Assembly (NCBI GenBank): GCA_963669405.2
Contig: CAXXHF010000002.1
Span: forward strand, 1,302,001 to 1,366,000
Reading direction: 5' to 3'
Length of the DNA: 64,000 nucleotides
From: Aureisphaera sp963669405
GTDB lineage: Bacteria > Bacteroidota > Bacteroidia > Flavobacteriales > Flavobacteriaceae
The notes beneath the pieces are model-generated. The model did no database searches and was not told the DNA's origin. It saw nothing but the letters and a program-made list of their open reading frames with translations. The position numbers and the translations under genes are program-made. This document shows, in pieces, positions 17,933 to 26,804 of the stretch (position 1 is its first letter; each line of letters opens with the position of its first letter).

Positions 17933-19654
17933 TCTTTGTCTTTTTGATGTATGCATTAATCCTATCTTCCATAATGGAGAGTGTAACGGTTCCTTGTTCT
18001 AAAATTATTTCGTGAAACTCCCTAATATCGAACTTTGATCCTAATTCCGCTTCAGCTTTTTTTCGTAATTCACGTATTTTAAGCTCTCCTATCTTGTAGG
18101 ACAATGCCTGTCCCGGCCAAGAGATATAACGGTCTGTTTCTGTATTTACCTCATGTAATGAAAGGGCTGTATTAGAAGCCATGAAATTGACCACCTGCTC
18201 TCTTGTCCAGCCTTTGGCATGGATTCCCGTATCTACCACTAGCCTACAAGCACGCCACATTTCATAGGTAAGCTGACCAAATCTTTCATAAGGTGTGGTA
18301 TACATTCCCATTTCGGCTGCAAGGTATTCTGTATACAATCCCCATCCTTCACCATACGCTGACAAATAGGTGTCTTTTCTGAACTGTGGAATGCTATCTC
18401 CAAGTTCATTATTAAGACTTCCTTGCAAATGATGTCCAGGAACTGCTTCGTGTACTGTTAAAGATGGTAATGTATATAGGGGTCTACTGGGAAGATCATA
18501 AGTATTTACCCAATAATAACCAGGGTCTGTACTGTTCTTACCTGTTCCAATATATCGACCTCCCGTATATTTAGGAGCAATGGCATCTGGAACTGGAGCC
18601 ACCCCGTAGGGCTTTCTCGGCAAGGTTTTAAAAACTTTGGCAACTGAGCATCAGCTCTCTTAGCCATATCACGAGCATGCATCAATAATTCTTCGGGTGT
18701 TTCAACATAGAACTGCGGATCGGTACGCAAAAACTTAAGGAAATCTGCAAAACTTCCTTCAAATTTCAACTCGGCAATGATCTTGTTCATTTCAGCTTTA
18801 ATCCTCGCAACTTCACGCAAGCCAATATTATGTATATCATCTGCCGTATATTGAGTACTTGTGGTGTAGTAATTGATCCTGTTCTGGTAGTATTCACGTC
18901 CATTGGGAGTTTCGGAAACTCCAATGGTTTTTCTTGTTTTTGGAAAATACTCTTCTTCGAAGAATTTCTTTACTCTTCTGAATTGCGGTACAACTTTTTC
19001 TGAAATAGTTTCCTTTGCAGCCTTTAAAATAGAATCCTTTTGTACTTCTGAAAGGGATTCTGGTAAATTTTTAAAAGGACCATAGAAGAAACTATCTTCA
19101 TAACTTTCAACAATATGGGAATTGTAAGTGGATTCATATCCCTTAAAAATAACACGGGGTTGCGACATTCCTCTCTCCAATCCTTCCCGAAGCAAGGGAA
19201 TGTAATTATCTACCACACTAGGAATAGCATTTAGCTTATTTAAATAGGAAATAACCTGCTCATAATTGGTCAATGGCCTAACCATGTAAGGAAAACTAGT
19301 ATGAAAACCCGAATCAGACAACAATGGATTCAAGTATCGATCAAATTCATAGTAATTGATCTGGTCTTGTAACAGAAATTTCAGCATTTCTAGGGAAATA
19401 GCATCTGTTTCTGAAAGATCATCAGCTGAAATCGCCTTCAACTTTTCAAGTTGTTCTGCGGCAAACTCAGCTTCAGCTTTGAAATATTCCCGAGTAAACA
19501 GACCCATAGGATGTGCCTTGTTATCGTACCCTTCATGTTCTTCTACTGTCTTGATAATGGATGCCAACTGTTCTGTAGTATTCTGAGCCATTATCTCCGT
19601 ACCAAAGAAGCAGAAGATGTAGAAAGCCAAAACAATTCTTACTATAAGTCTCAT
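17922..19654 (-). pseudogene. DUF885 family metallopeptidase-like protein, reading frame split by a -1 shift
   Basis: The gene starts at ATG 19654 with a signal peptide (MRLIVRIVLAFYIF) and reads as a DUF885 protein up to ...AQLPKFLK. The frame then breaks and closes at about 18506, while the -1 frame continues as TLPRKPYGVAPVPDA to the natural end at 17922. The second half carries the family's VHEAVPGHHLQ metal-binding motif. Joined at the break, the protein is about 577 residues, a full family length with no missing part. The break lies in a T5A4 run. It is either a one-base sequencing or real deletion, or frameshifting at the slippery sequence annotated separately. It lies between the semialdehyde dehydrogenase (5-base gap) and the epimerase (short overlap), so it belongs to the hydroxyproline train. 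Confidence 0.8.
18626..18632 (-). other. slippery heptamer T TTA AAA at the DUF885 frame break
   Basis: On the minus strand the zero-frame codons read AAG TTT TTA AAA CCT. The heptamer T TTA AAA fits X XXY YYZ for -1 slippage. A one-base slip here gives K then ACC TTG CCG AGA AAG, which restores the conserved TLPRKPYG sequence exactly. A base missing from the homopolymer run gives the same result, so the site alone does not prove recoding. Confidence 0.4.
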
Positions 19655-19659
19655 ATTAA

Positions 19660-21180
19660 TTATGTTAGAAAGGATGGAAGCAGTTCTTCTGGAAAGTCCT
19701 GAAAGGAAAACGGCCTCACCCATCGTTTTATACTATGTGTTCCTACAGCCGTAAATCGGCTGTCTGTAGATGACGGATAAGGCCCTCCGTGAGTCATTGC
19801 ATCGCTGACTTCAACACCGGTAGGCACTCCATTGAAAATAATACGCCCTACACGATCCTGAAGAGTATCTATGATTTCGGAAAGATTTTGGTACTCCTCT
19901 TTCTCTGCGATAAGGGTTCCGGTTAACTGACCTTCCAATTCAGAAATCACTTTCAATAGTTGTTCTTGGTCTTTGCATTGTACTACCAACGAAAATGGCC
20001 CAAATACCTCTTGATGCAATTTCTTGTTCTTTAAAAATGCATCTCCCGTTGTAGTGACAATTTTTGCTTCTGCATAATTCTCAGAAAGGGAGCCAGTATT
20101 TGAAGCTATAATTTGTGTATCTGCTTGAGAAGACACTTCTTCTCCATGTGCCACATACGCTTTATGAATGTTTGGATGAAGCATGCACTGGGCTTCAATT
20201 TTGCTCGTTTTATCTCCCAAATCTTCAATGAATTCGGAAAGTTCTGGGCTTTCTATTGCCAATATTAATCCTGGATTGGTACAAAATTGTCCTGTCCCCA
20301 AAGTAATTGAACTTGCATAAGTAGTTGCAATGTCCGAGCTTCTTTTTTTCAATGCTCCTTGGGTAATCACTACTGGATTAACGCTACCCATTTCAGCAAA
20401 AACAGGTATGGGTTCTTCTCTTTGTCCTGCCAAATCGAATAAAGCACGGCCTCCTCTAATGCTTCCTGTAAATCCTACTGCTTTTACTTGATGGTGTTGA
20501 ACCAGCTTCTGTCCTACTTCAATTCCTGCGCTATTCAAGTTGGAAAAAACACCTTCAGGCATTCCTGTTTTCTTTGCTGCTTTTGCAATAGCAGAAGCTA
20601 CCAACTCTCCAGTTCCTGCATGCATGGGATGCGATTTCACAATAACGGGGCAACCCGCTGCCAGTGCACTGGCAGTATCTCCTCCTGCTGTAGAATACGC
20701 CAAAGGAAAATTACTCGCTCCAAACACAACTACAGGCCCTAGAGGAATCAAAAATTGACGTAGATCTGGTTTGGGCATAGGTTGTCTATCTGGATTGGCC
20801 AAATCTATGGTGGGTTGTCGCCAATCTTCAGTTTCAACAAGGTTTGCAAACATTCGTAATTGTCCAACGGTACGACCCCGTTCTCCTTTGGCTCGGCCTT
20901 CGGGTAGTCCAGTTTCATTCATATAGGCGCTAACAAGCACGTCATCTAAAGCCATAATTTCATCGGCTATACTACGCAGAAACTCAGCTCTTTGGGCACC
21001 TGATACATTCTTATACTTTAGAAAAGCTTTTGCTCCTAATTGCACTGCCTTTTCAATTTCGGCATCGGTTGCTTCATAAAAAAGAGTTGTATTTTCTGTA
21101 TTGGTTTTAGGATTGAATGTTTGATAGGTGCTATCTCCCTCAGCACTTAACTGAAATCCTATATGGTTTTTTCCTGTCAT
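19660..21180 (-). CDS. alpha-ketoglutarate semialdehyde (2,5-dioxovalerate) dehydrogenase
   Basis: The 506-residue aldehyde dehydrogenase has the catalytic Cys in GTGQFCTNPG, the active-site Glu in FAEMGSVNP, and the cofactor segment FGASNFPLAYS. The overall pattern (GPVVVFGASNFP, SHPMHAGTGEL, HGGPYPSSTDSRFTAVG) is typical of the ketoglutarate semialdehyde dehydrogenase group, which tends to use NADP. It catalyses the last step of 4-hydroxyproline breakdown, to 2-oxoglutarate. It overlaps the DUF1272 gene by 4 bp and precedes the DUF885 gene by 5 bases. Confidence 0.92.
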   Translation of the reverse strand: MTGKNHIGFQLSAEGDSTYQTFNPKTNTENTTLFYEATDAEIEKAVQLGAKAFLKYKNVSGAQRAEFLRSIADEIMALDDVLVSAYMNETGLPEGRAKGERGRTVGQLRMFANLVETEDWRQPTIDLANPDRQPMPKPDLRQFLIPLGPVVVFGASNFPLAYSTAGGDTASALAAGCPVIVKSHPMHAGTGELVASAIAKAAKKTGMPEGVFSNLNSAGIEVGQKLVQHHQVKAVGFTGSIRGGRALFDLAGQREEPIPVFAEMGSVNPVVITQGALKKRSSDIATTYASSITLGTGQFCTNPGLILAIESPELSEFIEDLGDKTSKIEAQCMLHPNIHKAYVAHGEEVSSQADTQIIASNTGSLSENYAEAKIVTTTGDAFLKNKKLHQEVFGPFSLVVQCKDQEQLLKVISELEGQLTGTLIAEKEEYQNLSEIIDTLQDRVGRIIFNGVPTGVEVSDAMTHGGPYPSSTDSRFTAVGTHSIKRWVRPFSFQDFPEELLPSFLT

Positions 21181-21446
21181 GATTGTTTTTTGATTCGTTC
21201 TAGATGTGCTTCCACATCTACGGGTTTATGTACCACTTTCTGTGATACTGGGTATTTCTCCAATAGATTTGAAGGACGAATAGGCCGTTTTTGAAAATCC
21301 CCTCCGCAATTGGGACAAACACTTTTTAGTATGGTTGTGACACAATCTTCACAAAAAGTACATTCAAAAGTACAGATCATAGCCTCTTCACTATCGTAAG
21401 GAAGCGCTTTATTACAATGCTCACATGTAGGCCTTATTTCTAACAT
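21177..21446 (-). CDS. DUF1272 zinc-ribbon-like small protein
   Basis: The 89-residue protein carries cysteine pairs spaced as in DUF1272: CEHCNKALP, ICTFECTFCEDC and CPNCGGDF, followed by KRPIRPSNLL. It probably binds zinc, and its function is unknown. It is embedded in the hydroxyproline train, sharing one base with the DHDPS-like stop (TAATG) and 4 bp with the dehydrogenase, so it is certainly co-translated with them. A role in regulation or enzyme assembly would be inference. Confidence 0.88.
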   Translation of the reverse strand: MLEIRPTCEHCNKALPYDSEEAMICTFECTFCEDCVTTILKSVCPNCGGDFQKRPIRPSNLLEKYPVSQKVVHKPVDVEAHLERIKKQS

Positions 21447-22360
21447 TACAAATTCATATAGTTAGGTAATTCCGGTCTTATTTTTAATCCATCTTCAATT
21501 ACTTTCAGTACATGTTCCCGTTCTTGTCCAACCAAAGGCAACCTAGGTGCACGAACAGTTTCTGAGCCTAATCCTGTTGCTACTTCGGCTAATTTAATAT
21601 TCTGTACTAATTTAGGGTTAATATCCAATTCCAACAAAGGAAGGAACCAACGGTAAATGGAAATTGCTTCTTCTATCTTACCTGCTTTTTGCAATTCGTA
21701 TATGGCCACCGTTTCACGAGGAAAAGCACATACCAATCCAGCAATCCATCCATCAGCTCCCATAAGGAGACTCTCCAATGCCAAGGTATCAACCCCACTC
21801 ATAATTTTAAGACGATCTCCAAATTGGTTCTTAATGCGGGTTATATTCGAGATGTCCCTAGTAGATTCTTTTACGGCTTCAATGTTATCGCACTTCAACA
21901 GTTCTTCAAACATATCTAAAGTCACTTCAATTTTATAATCTACAGGATTGTTATAAACCATGATAGGTAATGAAGTGCTATTAGCTACAGCTTTAAAGTA
22001 CTCCACAGTTTCACGATCTCCCGCTTTGTATCGCATTGGGGGTAACATCATAAGACCGGAAGCCCCATCTTCTTCTGCCTTTTGGGCAGCCAACACCGCT
22101 CCTTTGGTAGATTGCTCAGCAATATTGATCATCACAGGGATTTTTCCTTGCACCCGTTGTACAGTTTCTCGGGTAAGGATCCGTTTTTCTTCATCTTCTA
22201 ACGTACTCGCTTCTCCAAGGGTTCCTCCTAATACAATACCGTGTACGCCAGCACTAACCTGTGCGTCTATATTGTGTAAGAATAGTGGAATATCCAACTC
22301 ATCAGTATCTGTAAACTTAGTGGTCACAGCTGGCATAACGCCTTTCCATTCGAATTTCAT
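21446..22360 (-). CDS. DHDPS/NAL family, probable pyrroline-4-hydroxy-2-carboxylate deaminase
   Basis: The 304-residue TIM-barrel lyase has the Schiff-base lysine K164 in EAVKESTRD, the catalytic tyrosine Y136 in IMVYNNP, and the phosphate-loop-like GGTLGEAST near residue 45. In 4-hydroxyproline operons this family deaminates pyrroline-4-hydroxy-2-carboxylate to ketoglutarate semialdehyde, which is the substrate of the dehydrogenase encoded two genes on. It is the first gene of the minus-strand train, with a TATTTTTG -7 box just upstream. Lysine-biosynthetic DapA is unlikely given the context. Confidence 0.9.
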   Translation of the reverse strand: MKFEWKGVMPAVTTKFTDTDELDIPLFLHNIDAQVSAGVHGIVLGGTLGEASTLEDEEKRILTRETVQRVQGKIPVMINIAEQSTKGAVLAAQKAEEDGASGLMMLPPMRYKAGDRETVEYFKAVANSTSLPIMVYNNPVDYKIEVTLDMFEELLKCDNIEAVKESTRDISNITRIKNQFGDRLKIMSGVDTLALESLLMGADGWIAGLVCAFPRETVAIYELQKAGKIEEAISIYRWFLPLLELDINPKLVQNIKLAEVATGLGSETVRAPRLPLVGQEREHVLKVIEDGLKIRPELPNYMNL

Positions 22361-22490
22361 AAGGTAAAAATTTTACTCCAAAAATATCTGAAAATTGATA
22401 CTTGAAGATAATAGTGGATTATTCAATATTAGTATTATTCTATCCATAATTTAGCAATAAGCATTATATTTGATTAATATTATAGTATTT
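22361..22490 (+). promoter_or_regulatory. divergent promoter region between AraC regulator and 4-hydroxyproline train
   Basis: TATATTTG at 22465-22472 (plus strand) and TATTTTTG on the minus strand (22379-22386) each fit the Bacteroidota -7 box and lie about 18 bases from the start codons of the regulator and the deaminase. No convincing -33 TTG was found for either, as expected for activator-dependent promoters. Between them the direct repeat ATTATTC occurs at 22418-22424 and 22434-22440, a candidate AraC-type half-site pair. Confidence 0.5.
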
Positions 22491-23360
22491 ATGAAGGTAT
22501 TACCATTTACAATTGTTAAATCTGGCAAGGAGACTATTGTTCTTCAAGAGGATCTCCAGCCAGTTTTTTATGGATTATTACACCAACATGAAGAATTTCA
22601 GATTAGCTATATAAAACAAGGAAAGGGATCGTTGATTGTTGGAGACACCTTAAATAGATTTGAAACGGGTCATATTCTTGTTCTTGGAGGAAATCTACCA
22701 CATGTATTTAAAAGTACTCCTGAAGAGGGGACTGTGTCCCACATGCTTTCGGTTTTCTTCACTCCTGTCTCTTTTGGCATTGATTTCTTTGGCATTGAAG
22801 AGCTGAAACCATTGGCATCCTTTTTTCGGAAAGCGGAGAACGGGTTTAAAATCTCAAATCCTTCTAAATCTACCATTGAAGTTTTTGAAAAGCTTCAGAA
22901 AGCCTCCAAACTGGATCGGTTTTTACTTTTCCTTCAATTATTGAAGCACCTTAATAATGCTAAATATGAAACCTTGTCTTCTTTTGTTTCGGGTAATCTT
23001 GGAGATAAAACACTAAAAAAATATACTGAAAATGAAGGGCAACGAATGAATGCTGTCTTTCAATACACGATGAATCATTTCAGAAAAAGGATTACGTTAG
23101 ATGCCATTGCCAAAGAAGCAGCCATGACTCCAAATGCCTTTTGTAAGTATTTTAAAAACCGAACCCGAAAAACCTATATGTCGTTCCTCACAGAAATAAG
23201 GGTAGAAGAAGCTTGTAAACTCCTTAAAGAGCAACCAGAAATAAATATTGCGGAAATTGCTGAAACCAGTGGTTTTAGGAATATTTCAAATTTCAACAGG
23301 AAGTTCAAGGAATTAACCAACGAGACCCCTTTTCAATATCGTAATAAGATTGTTCGTTAA
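22491..23360 (+). CDS. AraC family transcriptional regulator
   Basis: The protein is about 289 residues from ATG 22491 (MKVLPFTIVK). Residues 1-150 form a cupin-like sensor domain (LHQHEEFQISYIKQGKGS, HILVLGGNLPHVF). The C-terminal 100 residues hold two helix-turn-helix units (LDAIAKEAAMTPNAFCKYFK and EINIAEIAETSGFRNISNFN, then FNRKFKELTNETPFQYR). It is divergent from the 4-hydroxyproline train and probably controls it in response to hydroxyproline or a related ligand. Its stop directly abuts that of the convergent MutS-like gene. Confidence 0.92.
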   Translation: MKVLPFTIVKSGKETIVLQEDLQPVFYGLLHQHEEFQISYIKQGKGSLIVGDTLNRFETGHILVLGGNLPHVFKSTPEEGTVSHMLSVFFTPVSFGIDFFGIEELKPLASFFRKAENGFKISNPSKSTIEVFEKLQKASKLDRFLLFLQLLKHLNNAKYETLSSFVSGNLGDKTLKKYTENEGQRMNAVFQYTMNHFRKRITLDAIAKEAAMTPNAFCKYFKNRTRKTYMSFLTEIRVEEACKLLKEQPEINIAEIAETSGFRNISNFNRKFKELTNETPFQYRNKIVR

Positions 23361-25142
23361 TTATTCTACGATGCCCATATTTTTGAGAAGGAAAGAGGCA
23401 TTCATGTTTTGACAGATCCCTTTTCTCAATTTATAATCGAAAAAGAGCTCATCCTCTTTTATCGTAGCGTCAAAATAATAGTTTTCTACTTGTTGTAATT
23501 CATCAGCTGCCTTACACAAGCTTAAATCATGTGTGGCAATGATCCCCGTAGAGTGAGATCGCACCAATTTATCAACAAATTTCCTAGATCCTATGGCCTT
23601 ATCGGTACTATTGGTTCCTTTTAGTATTTCATCTAGAATAATGAAGTATCTATCTTTTTGAATATGATCTACAATATATTTAAGGCGCTTCAACTCACTA
23701 AAGAAATAGGATTCATCTTTGGTAAGACTATCTGTGGTTCGCATGCTTGTAATTAACTTAATAGGAGCATAACTGGAATTTTCTGCGCATACGGGAAGAC
23801 CAATATTTGCCATAACTATTTGCAAAGCAACGGTTCTTAAAAATGTGCTCTTCCCAGCCATATTGGCGCCCGTAATAATAAAAAATTGTTCTTTTTCAAT
23901 GTTAAAATCATTAGCTACAGCTGCCTCTTTTCGTAGTAGAGGATGGCAAGCATTTACACTGTGCAACATTTCATTCCCTTCTTGTATCTCCGGAAATGAA
24001 TGATGAGGATGATTAAAGGCATAATTACCCAAGCTATTATAGGCATCGAAAAAAGAAATTACCTGAAACCAATCATCTATCTGATTATGGTGTTCTTTAA
24101 TCCATTGTTCAACTTTTTGGGCAATCCATAAATCCCTAAGTAAAAACCCATTGGTAAACACGCCAACAATCATATTGCTTCTTTGATCTAAAGCATCCAG
24201 TAATTTTGAAAAGCGTTTTAGGATGGAAGAAGCGCTTTCTGCTTCATTTATAATACTTTCCTTTTTACTTTTCAGTAATTCCGAAGAAAAGTCTTGTTGC
24301 TCAATCTTTGAAAGCAATTGATAAAATTGCTCAAACGTAGCTTGTACTTGAGAAGTATCTGAAACCAACTTATTGATCTTCTTCAAAAATAGTCCTGTAA
24401 TCCCCAATCCTAAGAAAAACCATAAGGCAACTATAATCCCAGCAAGATTATTGGTAAAAAACAGACCTAGAAGCACTAGGGATATTATTGAGAAAAATAT
24501 AGAAAGTAATGGTAATCGTGCAGGGACAAAACCAACATATTCATCTAACCAACGCACTACTTTTTTAGCTCCAATCTCTACTTTTACCAAGGAAGCCAAT
24601 GCCGAAAATTGTTGACGCCATTCTGGAAGGTCTTTTAGTTCTTTTATGGCTTTTTGTTTCTCATTAATGCCTTCGCATTCGTTTTCTGTAAGTATTTCGG
24701 CCAATCGTACTGAACCACTTTCTAGAGCGGTTCTATTTAGGTATTGAAAAAAAGAGCCTCTTCCAAAAAGATCGATATCCTGACTATAGAAATGATCGGG
24801 ATCTTTGTATTCATTCCCTTCGGGTAATTCATAAAAATTACCGTTTAAAACATCTAATTCTGTTCTATTGATTTCGATCAGTGCTGTATGATATCGTTGT
24901 AGTTTTTTAAGGCGGTCATGTCGCTTTATAAGCCATATAAAAATCAACACCCCGACGAAAAGGGTCGCCAACACTGTTTCTATTGTATTCCAGTAGCTAT
25001 AACAAACAAAAGCAACTAAAATGAAAACAGAAAACCTAAGTATGCTGGAATACAGTAGGTTTTGTGTTAATGTATCACGTACTTTCTGATTCTTTTGGCG
25101 TTCTGCTTCATAAAATTCCTTTAACTCTCGCTGTGACTTCAT
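23361..25142 (-). CDS. MutS-like ATPase, membrane-anchored short form
   Basis: The 593-residue protein has two hydrophobic pairs at about residues 32-70 and 205-250, then a MutS core and ATPase domain with the Walker A motif TGANMAGKST (about 415) and Walker B/signature FIILDEILKGTNSTDK (about 500). The MutS mismatch-recognition domain is absent. This type is common in Bacteroidota next to ordinary MutS and MutS2, and its role is not established. It forms a unit with the next upstream genes, one base apart. Confidence 0.87.
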   Translation of the reverse strand: MKSQRELKEFYEAERQKNQKVRDTLTQNLLYSSILRFSVFILVAFVCYSYWNTIETVLATLFVGVLIFIWLIKRHDRLKKLQRYHTALIEINRTELDVLNGNFYELPEGNEYKDPDHFYSQDIDLFGRGSFFQYLNRTALESGSVRLAEILTENECEGINEKQKAIKELKDLPEWRQQFSALASLVKVEIGAKKVVRWLDEYVGFVPARLPLLSIFFSIISLVLLGLFFTNNLAGIIVALWFFLGLGITGLFLKKINKLVSDTSQVQATFEQFYQLLSKIEQQDFSSELLKSKKESIINEAESASSILKRFSKLLDALDQRSNMIVGVFTNGFLLRDLWIAQKVEQWIKEHHNQIDDWFQVISFFDAYNSLGNYAFNHPHHSFPEIQEGNEMLHSVNACHPLLRKEAAVANDFNIEKEQFFIITGANMAGKSTFLRTVALQIVMANIGLPVCAENSSYAPIKLITSMRTTDSLTKDESYFFSELKRLKYIVDHIQKDRYFIILDEILKGTNSTDKAIGSRKFVDKLVRSHSTGIIATHDLSLCKAADELQQVENYYFDATIKEDELFFDYKLRKGICQNMNASFLLKNMGIVE

Positions 25143-25502
25143 TTATAGATTTTCTAATTCTGCCTTTATTTTTTTAGGAAGTTTGCTCACAATAAGGTCA
25201 TAAGAATGATCTATGAGCTCGAATATAAGACTATGGGGAAGGTTTCCCACAATCATGACCGTGTTCCAATGATGTTTATTCATGTGCCATCCAGGAATAA
25301 TTAGCCCATCATATTCTGCCCTGAGTTCTTCAGAACGTTCGGGATCACATTTTAAATTGGCTTGAGCAGGAGTTCGTTCTAATCCGGATACGGCGAACAT
25401 CTTACCCATCACTTTAAACACCAACGTATGTTCGTCAAAAGGAAAAGACTCGGTCACTCCTTTTTTTGCTAAGCAATACTCCCGAAATTCTTCAATATGC
25501 AT
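25143..25502 (-). CDS. MmcQ/YjbR family protein
   Basis: The 119-residue protein shows the family pattern: IEEFREYCLAKKGVTESFPF near the N terminus and a C-terminal PGWHMNKHHWNTV region (about 80-92). The fold is a CyaY-like DNA-binding-type domain; cellular function is unclear. It sits head to tail with the MutS-like gene. Confidence 0.92.
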   Translation of the reverse strand: MHIEEFREYCLAKKGVTESFPFDEHTLVFKVMGKMFAVSGLERTPAQANLKCDPERSEELRAEYDGLIIPGWHMNKHHWNTVMIVGNLPHSLIFELIDHSYDLIVSKLPKKIKAELENL

Positions 25503-25503
25503 C

Positions 25504-26442
25504 TTAGTTTATTTTGTACGCCAACGCAGGTTTGTCATTAAAATAGATCAACAAATTTTCGCTTCCCAATTCAATTGGAATAGAAAAGTCTAGGGTATCT
25601 CCTCGGGAAAATTTAACCTCTTTGGTTTCCTTTCCCATAGTATAAGAATAAGATACCCGCTCTACTCCATCCAACTGAATGCTAAAAGGAATCATTCCTT
25701 CTTCGCTTTGAGAAGAAATGACCCCTTCTCTTTGTCTCTTCAATTGTTGCAATGTTACATTCTGGGCTATGATAAATGGCATGTTTGCAAAATCTTCCCT
25801 TGAAAATGAAAGATCTGTAAATGTATCTTCTCCTTGATGGGGATAATGCGTATTTATAAAAAGCTCAGGAGGAGTCTTGTAATAGAAGTATGTGGGTTCT
25901 TTTATAAATTTTCTTCTATATTTTCCGGCGCCCCAAGTAGGATCGAAAAGAAAAGGTTTCCCTTCTATATAGGCTACATTCCACATATGCGTTTTTCTGA
26001 AGGGACGTCCAATATCATCAAAATGTGTTTTTATGTCTCCACGTACCAGATAGTTTGAAATTTCCTGCAACTCGCAAAGCCGTTCAAAAAGCATGGCATA
26101 ACCTTCACACACCGCAATCCCTTCTCTAAGGGTTCTGGAAATTACTTTTTTTCGGGTCTTCTCTTCCTTTTGATTACGCTCTCTATAATTCTTAAAATTG
26201 AAATTGAAATTCTTGTATTCCTCGGGTTCATAAGCCACATTTTGAATAATCCAAGTATAGATAGCCCTTACTTTTTCTTCCTCTGTTTTAAAGTCGCGGG
26301 TTATGAATGCTGAAAGTTCTTCAGCAGTATTAAATCTATTGGGGTAAAGCTCAATGGTAGCATCAATCCTTTCATAGTCTTGGGCATGCGTAAAGACAAC
26401 ACATACCAACCCTAATAACCCTATGAAAATACGTTGTTTCAT
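25504..26442 (-). CDS. transglutaminase-like cysteine protease family, secreted
   Basis: The 312-residue protein has a signal peptide (MKQRIFIGLLGLVCVVFTHAQ). The transglutaminase-core triad is visible: Cys in REGIAVCEGYAMLF (about 112), His in KTHMWNVAYI (about 151) and Asp in FLFDPTWGAGK (about 166). A beta-rich C-terminal domain follows. Family members are periplasmic proteases or amidases of unknown substrate. It overlaps the DUF4260 gene by 4 bp. Confidence 0.88.
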   Translation of the reverse strand: MKQRIFIGLLGLVCVVFTHAQDYERIDATIELYPNRFNTAEELSAFITRDFKTEEEKVRAIYTWIIQNVAYEPEEYKNFNFNFKNYRERNQKEEKTRKKVISRTLREGIAVCEGYAMLFERLCELQEISNYLVRGDIKTHFDDIGRPFRKTHMWNVAYIEGKPFLFDPTWGAGKYRRKFIKEPTYFYYKTPPELFINTHYPHQGEDTFTDLSFSREDFANMPFIIAQNVTLQQLKRQREGVISSQSEEGMIPFSIQLDGVERVSYSYTMGKETKEVKFSRGDTLDFSIPIELGSENLLIYFNDKPALAYKIN

Positions 26443-26795
26443 TTTTGCTTTCCAATGGAACCTAAATGGGTGTTGTGAAAACTATCAGAGGACTTAAGTC
26501 CATACCCCAATAGGCGATCAAAAGCAGCATGTGCAAATAAAATAGACCCAATAAGTGTATAAAGATCACCTAAGTAAAGTATTCCTAATAGGATAAATAC
26601 AATAGCTAGTCCTTTATGGTGAAAGAGGTTATATAACGCCGCTCCAACCTTAGTATTTATTAAGTATCCCAACATCCCTATATCTGGTGTTAAAAACAAT
26701 ACCAAAAACCACCACCAGGCATAATCCAGTGTAGAAAAAATGGCAATTCCCAAGCCCAACTGGGCCAATTCTTCAATCTTTAGTAGTGTTTTCAT
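26439..26795 (-). CDS. DUF4260 integral membrane protein
   Basis: The 118-residue protein has about four hydrophobic segments and the DUF4260 signatures PDIGMLGYL, YNLFHHKG and FAHAAFDRLLGYGLK. Its function is unknown. Confidence 0.9.
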   Translation of the reverse strand: MKTLLKIEELAQLGLGIAIFSTLDYAWWWFLVLFLTPDIGMLGYLINTKVGAALYNLFHHKGLAIVFILLGILYLGDLYTLIGSILFAHAAFDRLLGYGLKSSDSFHNTHLGSIGKQK

Positions 26796-26804
26796 AATAG
26801 TCTT

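Noticed and set aside
21446..22360. Lysine biosynthesis DapA
   Set aside because: The gene heads a 4-hydroxyproline train with all other steps present, and no diaminopimelate genes are near.
23361..25142. Classical MutS or MutS2 mismatch-repair protein
   Set aside because: It lacks the mismatch-binding and Smr domains and has membrane segments.
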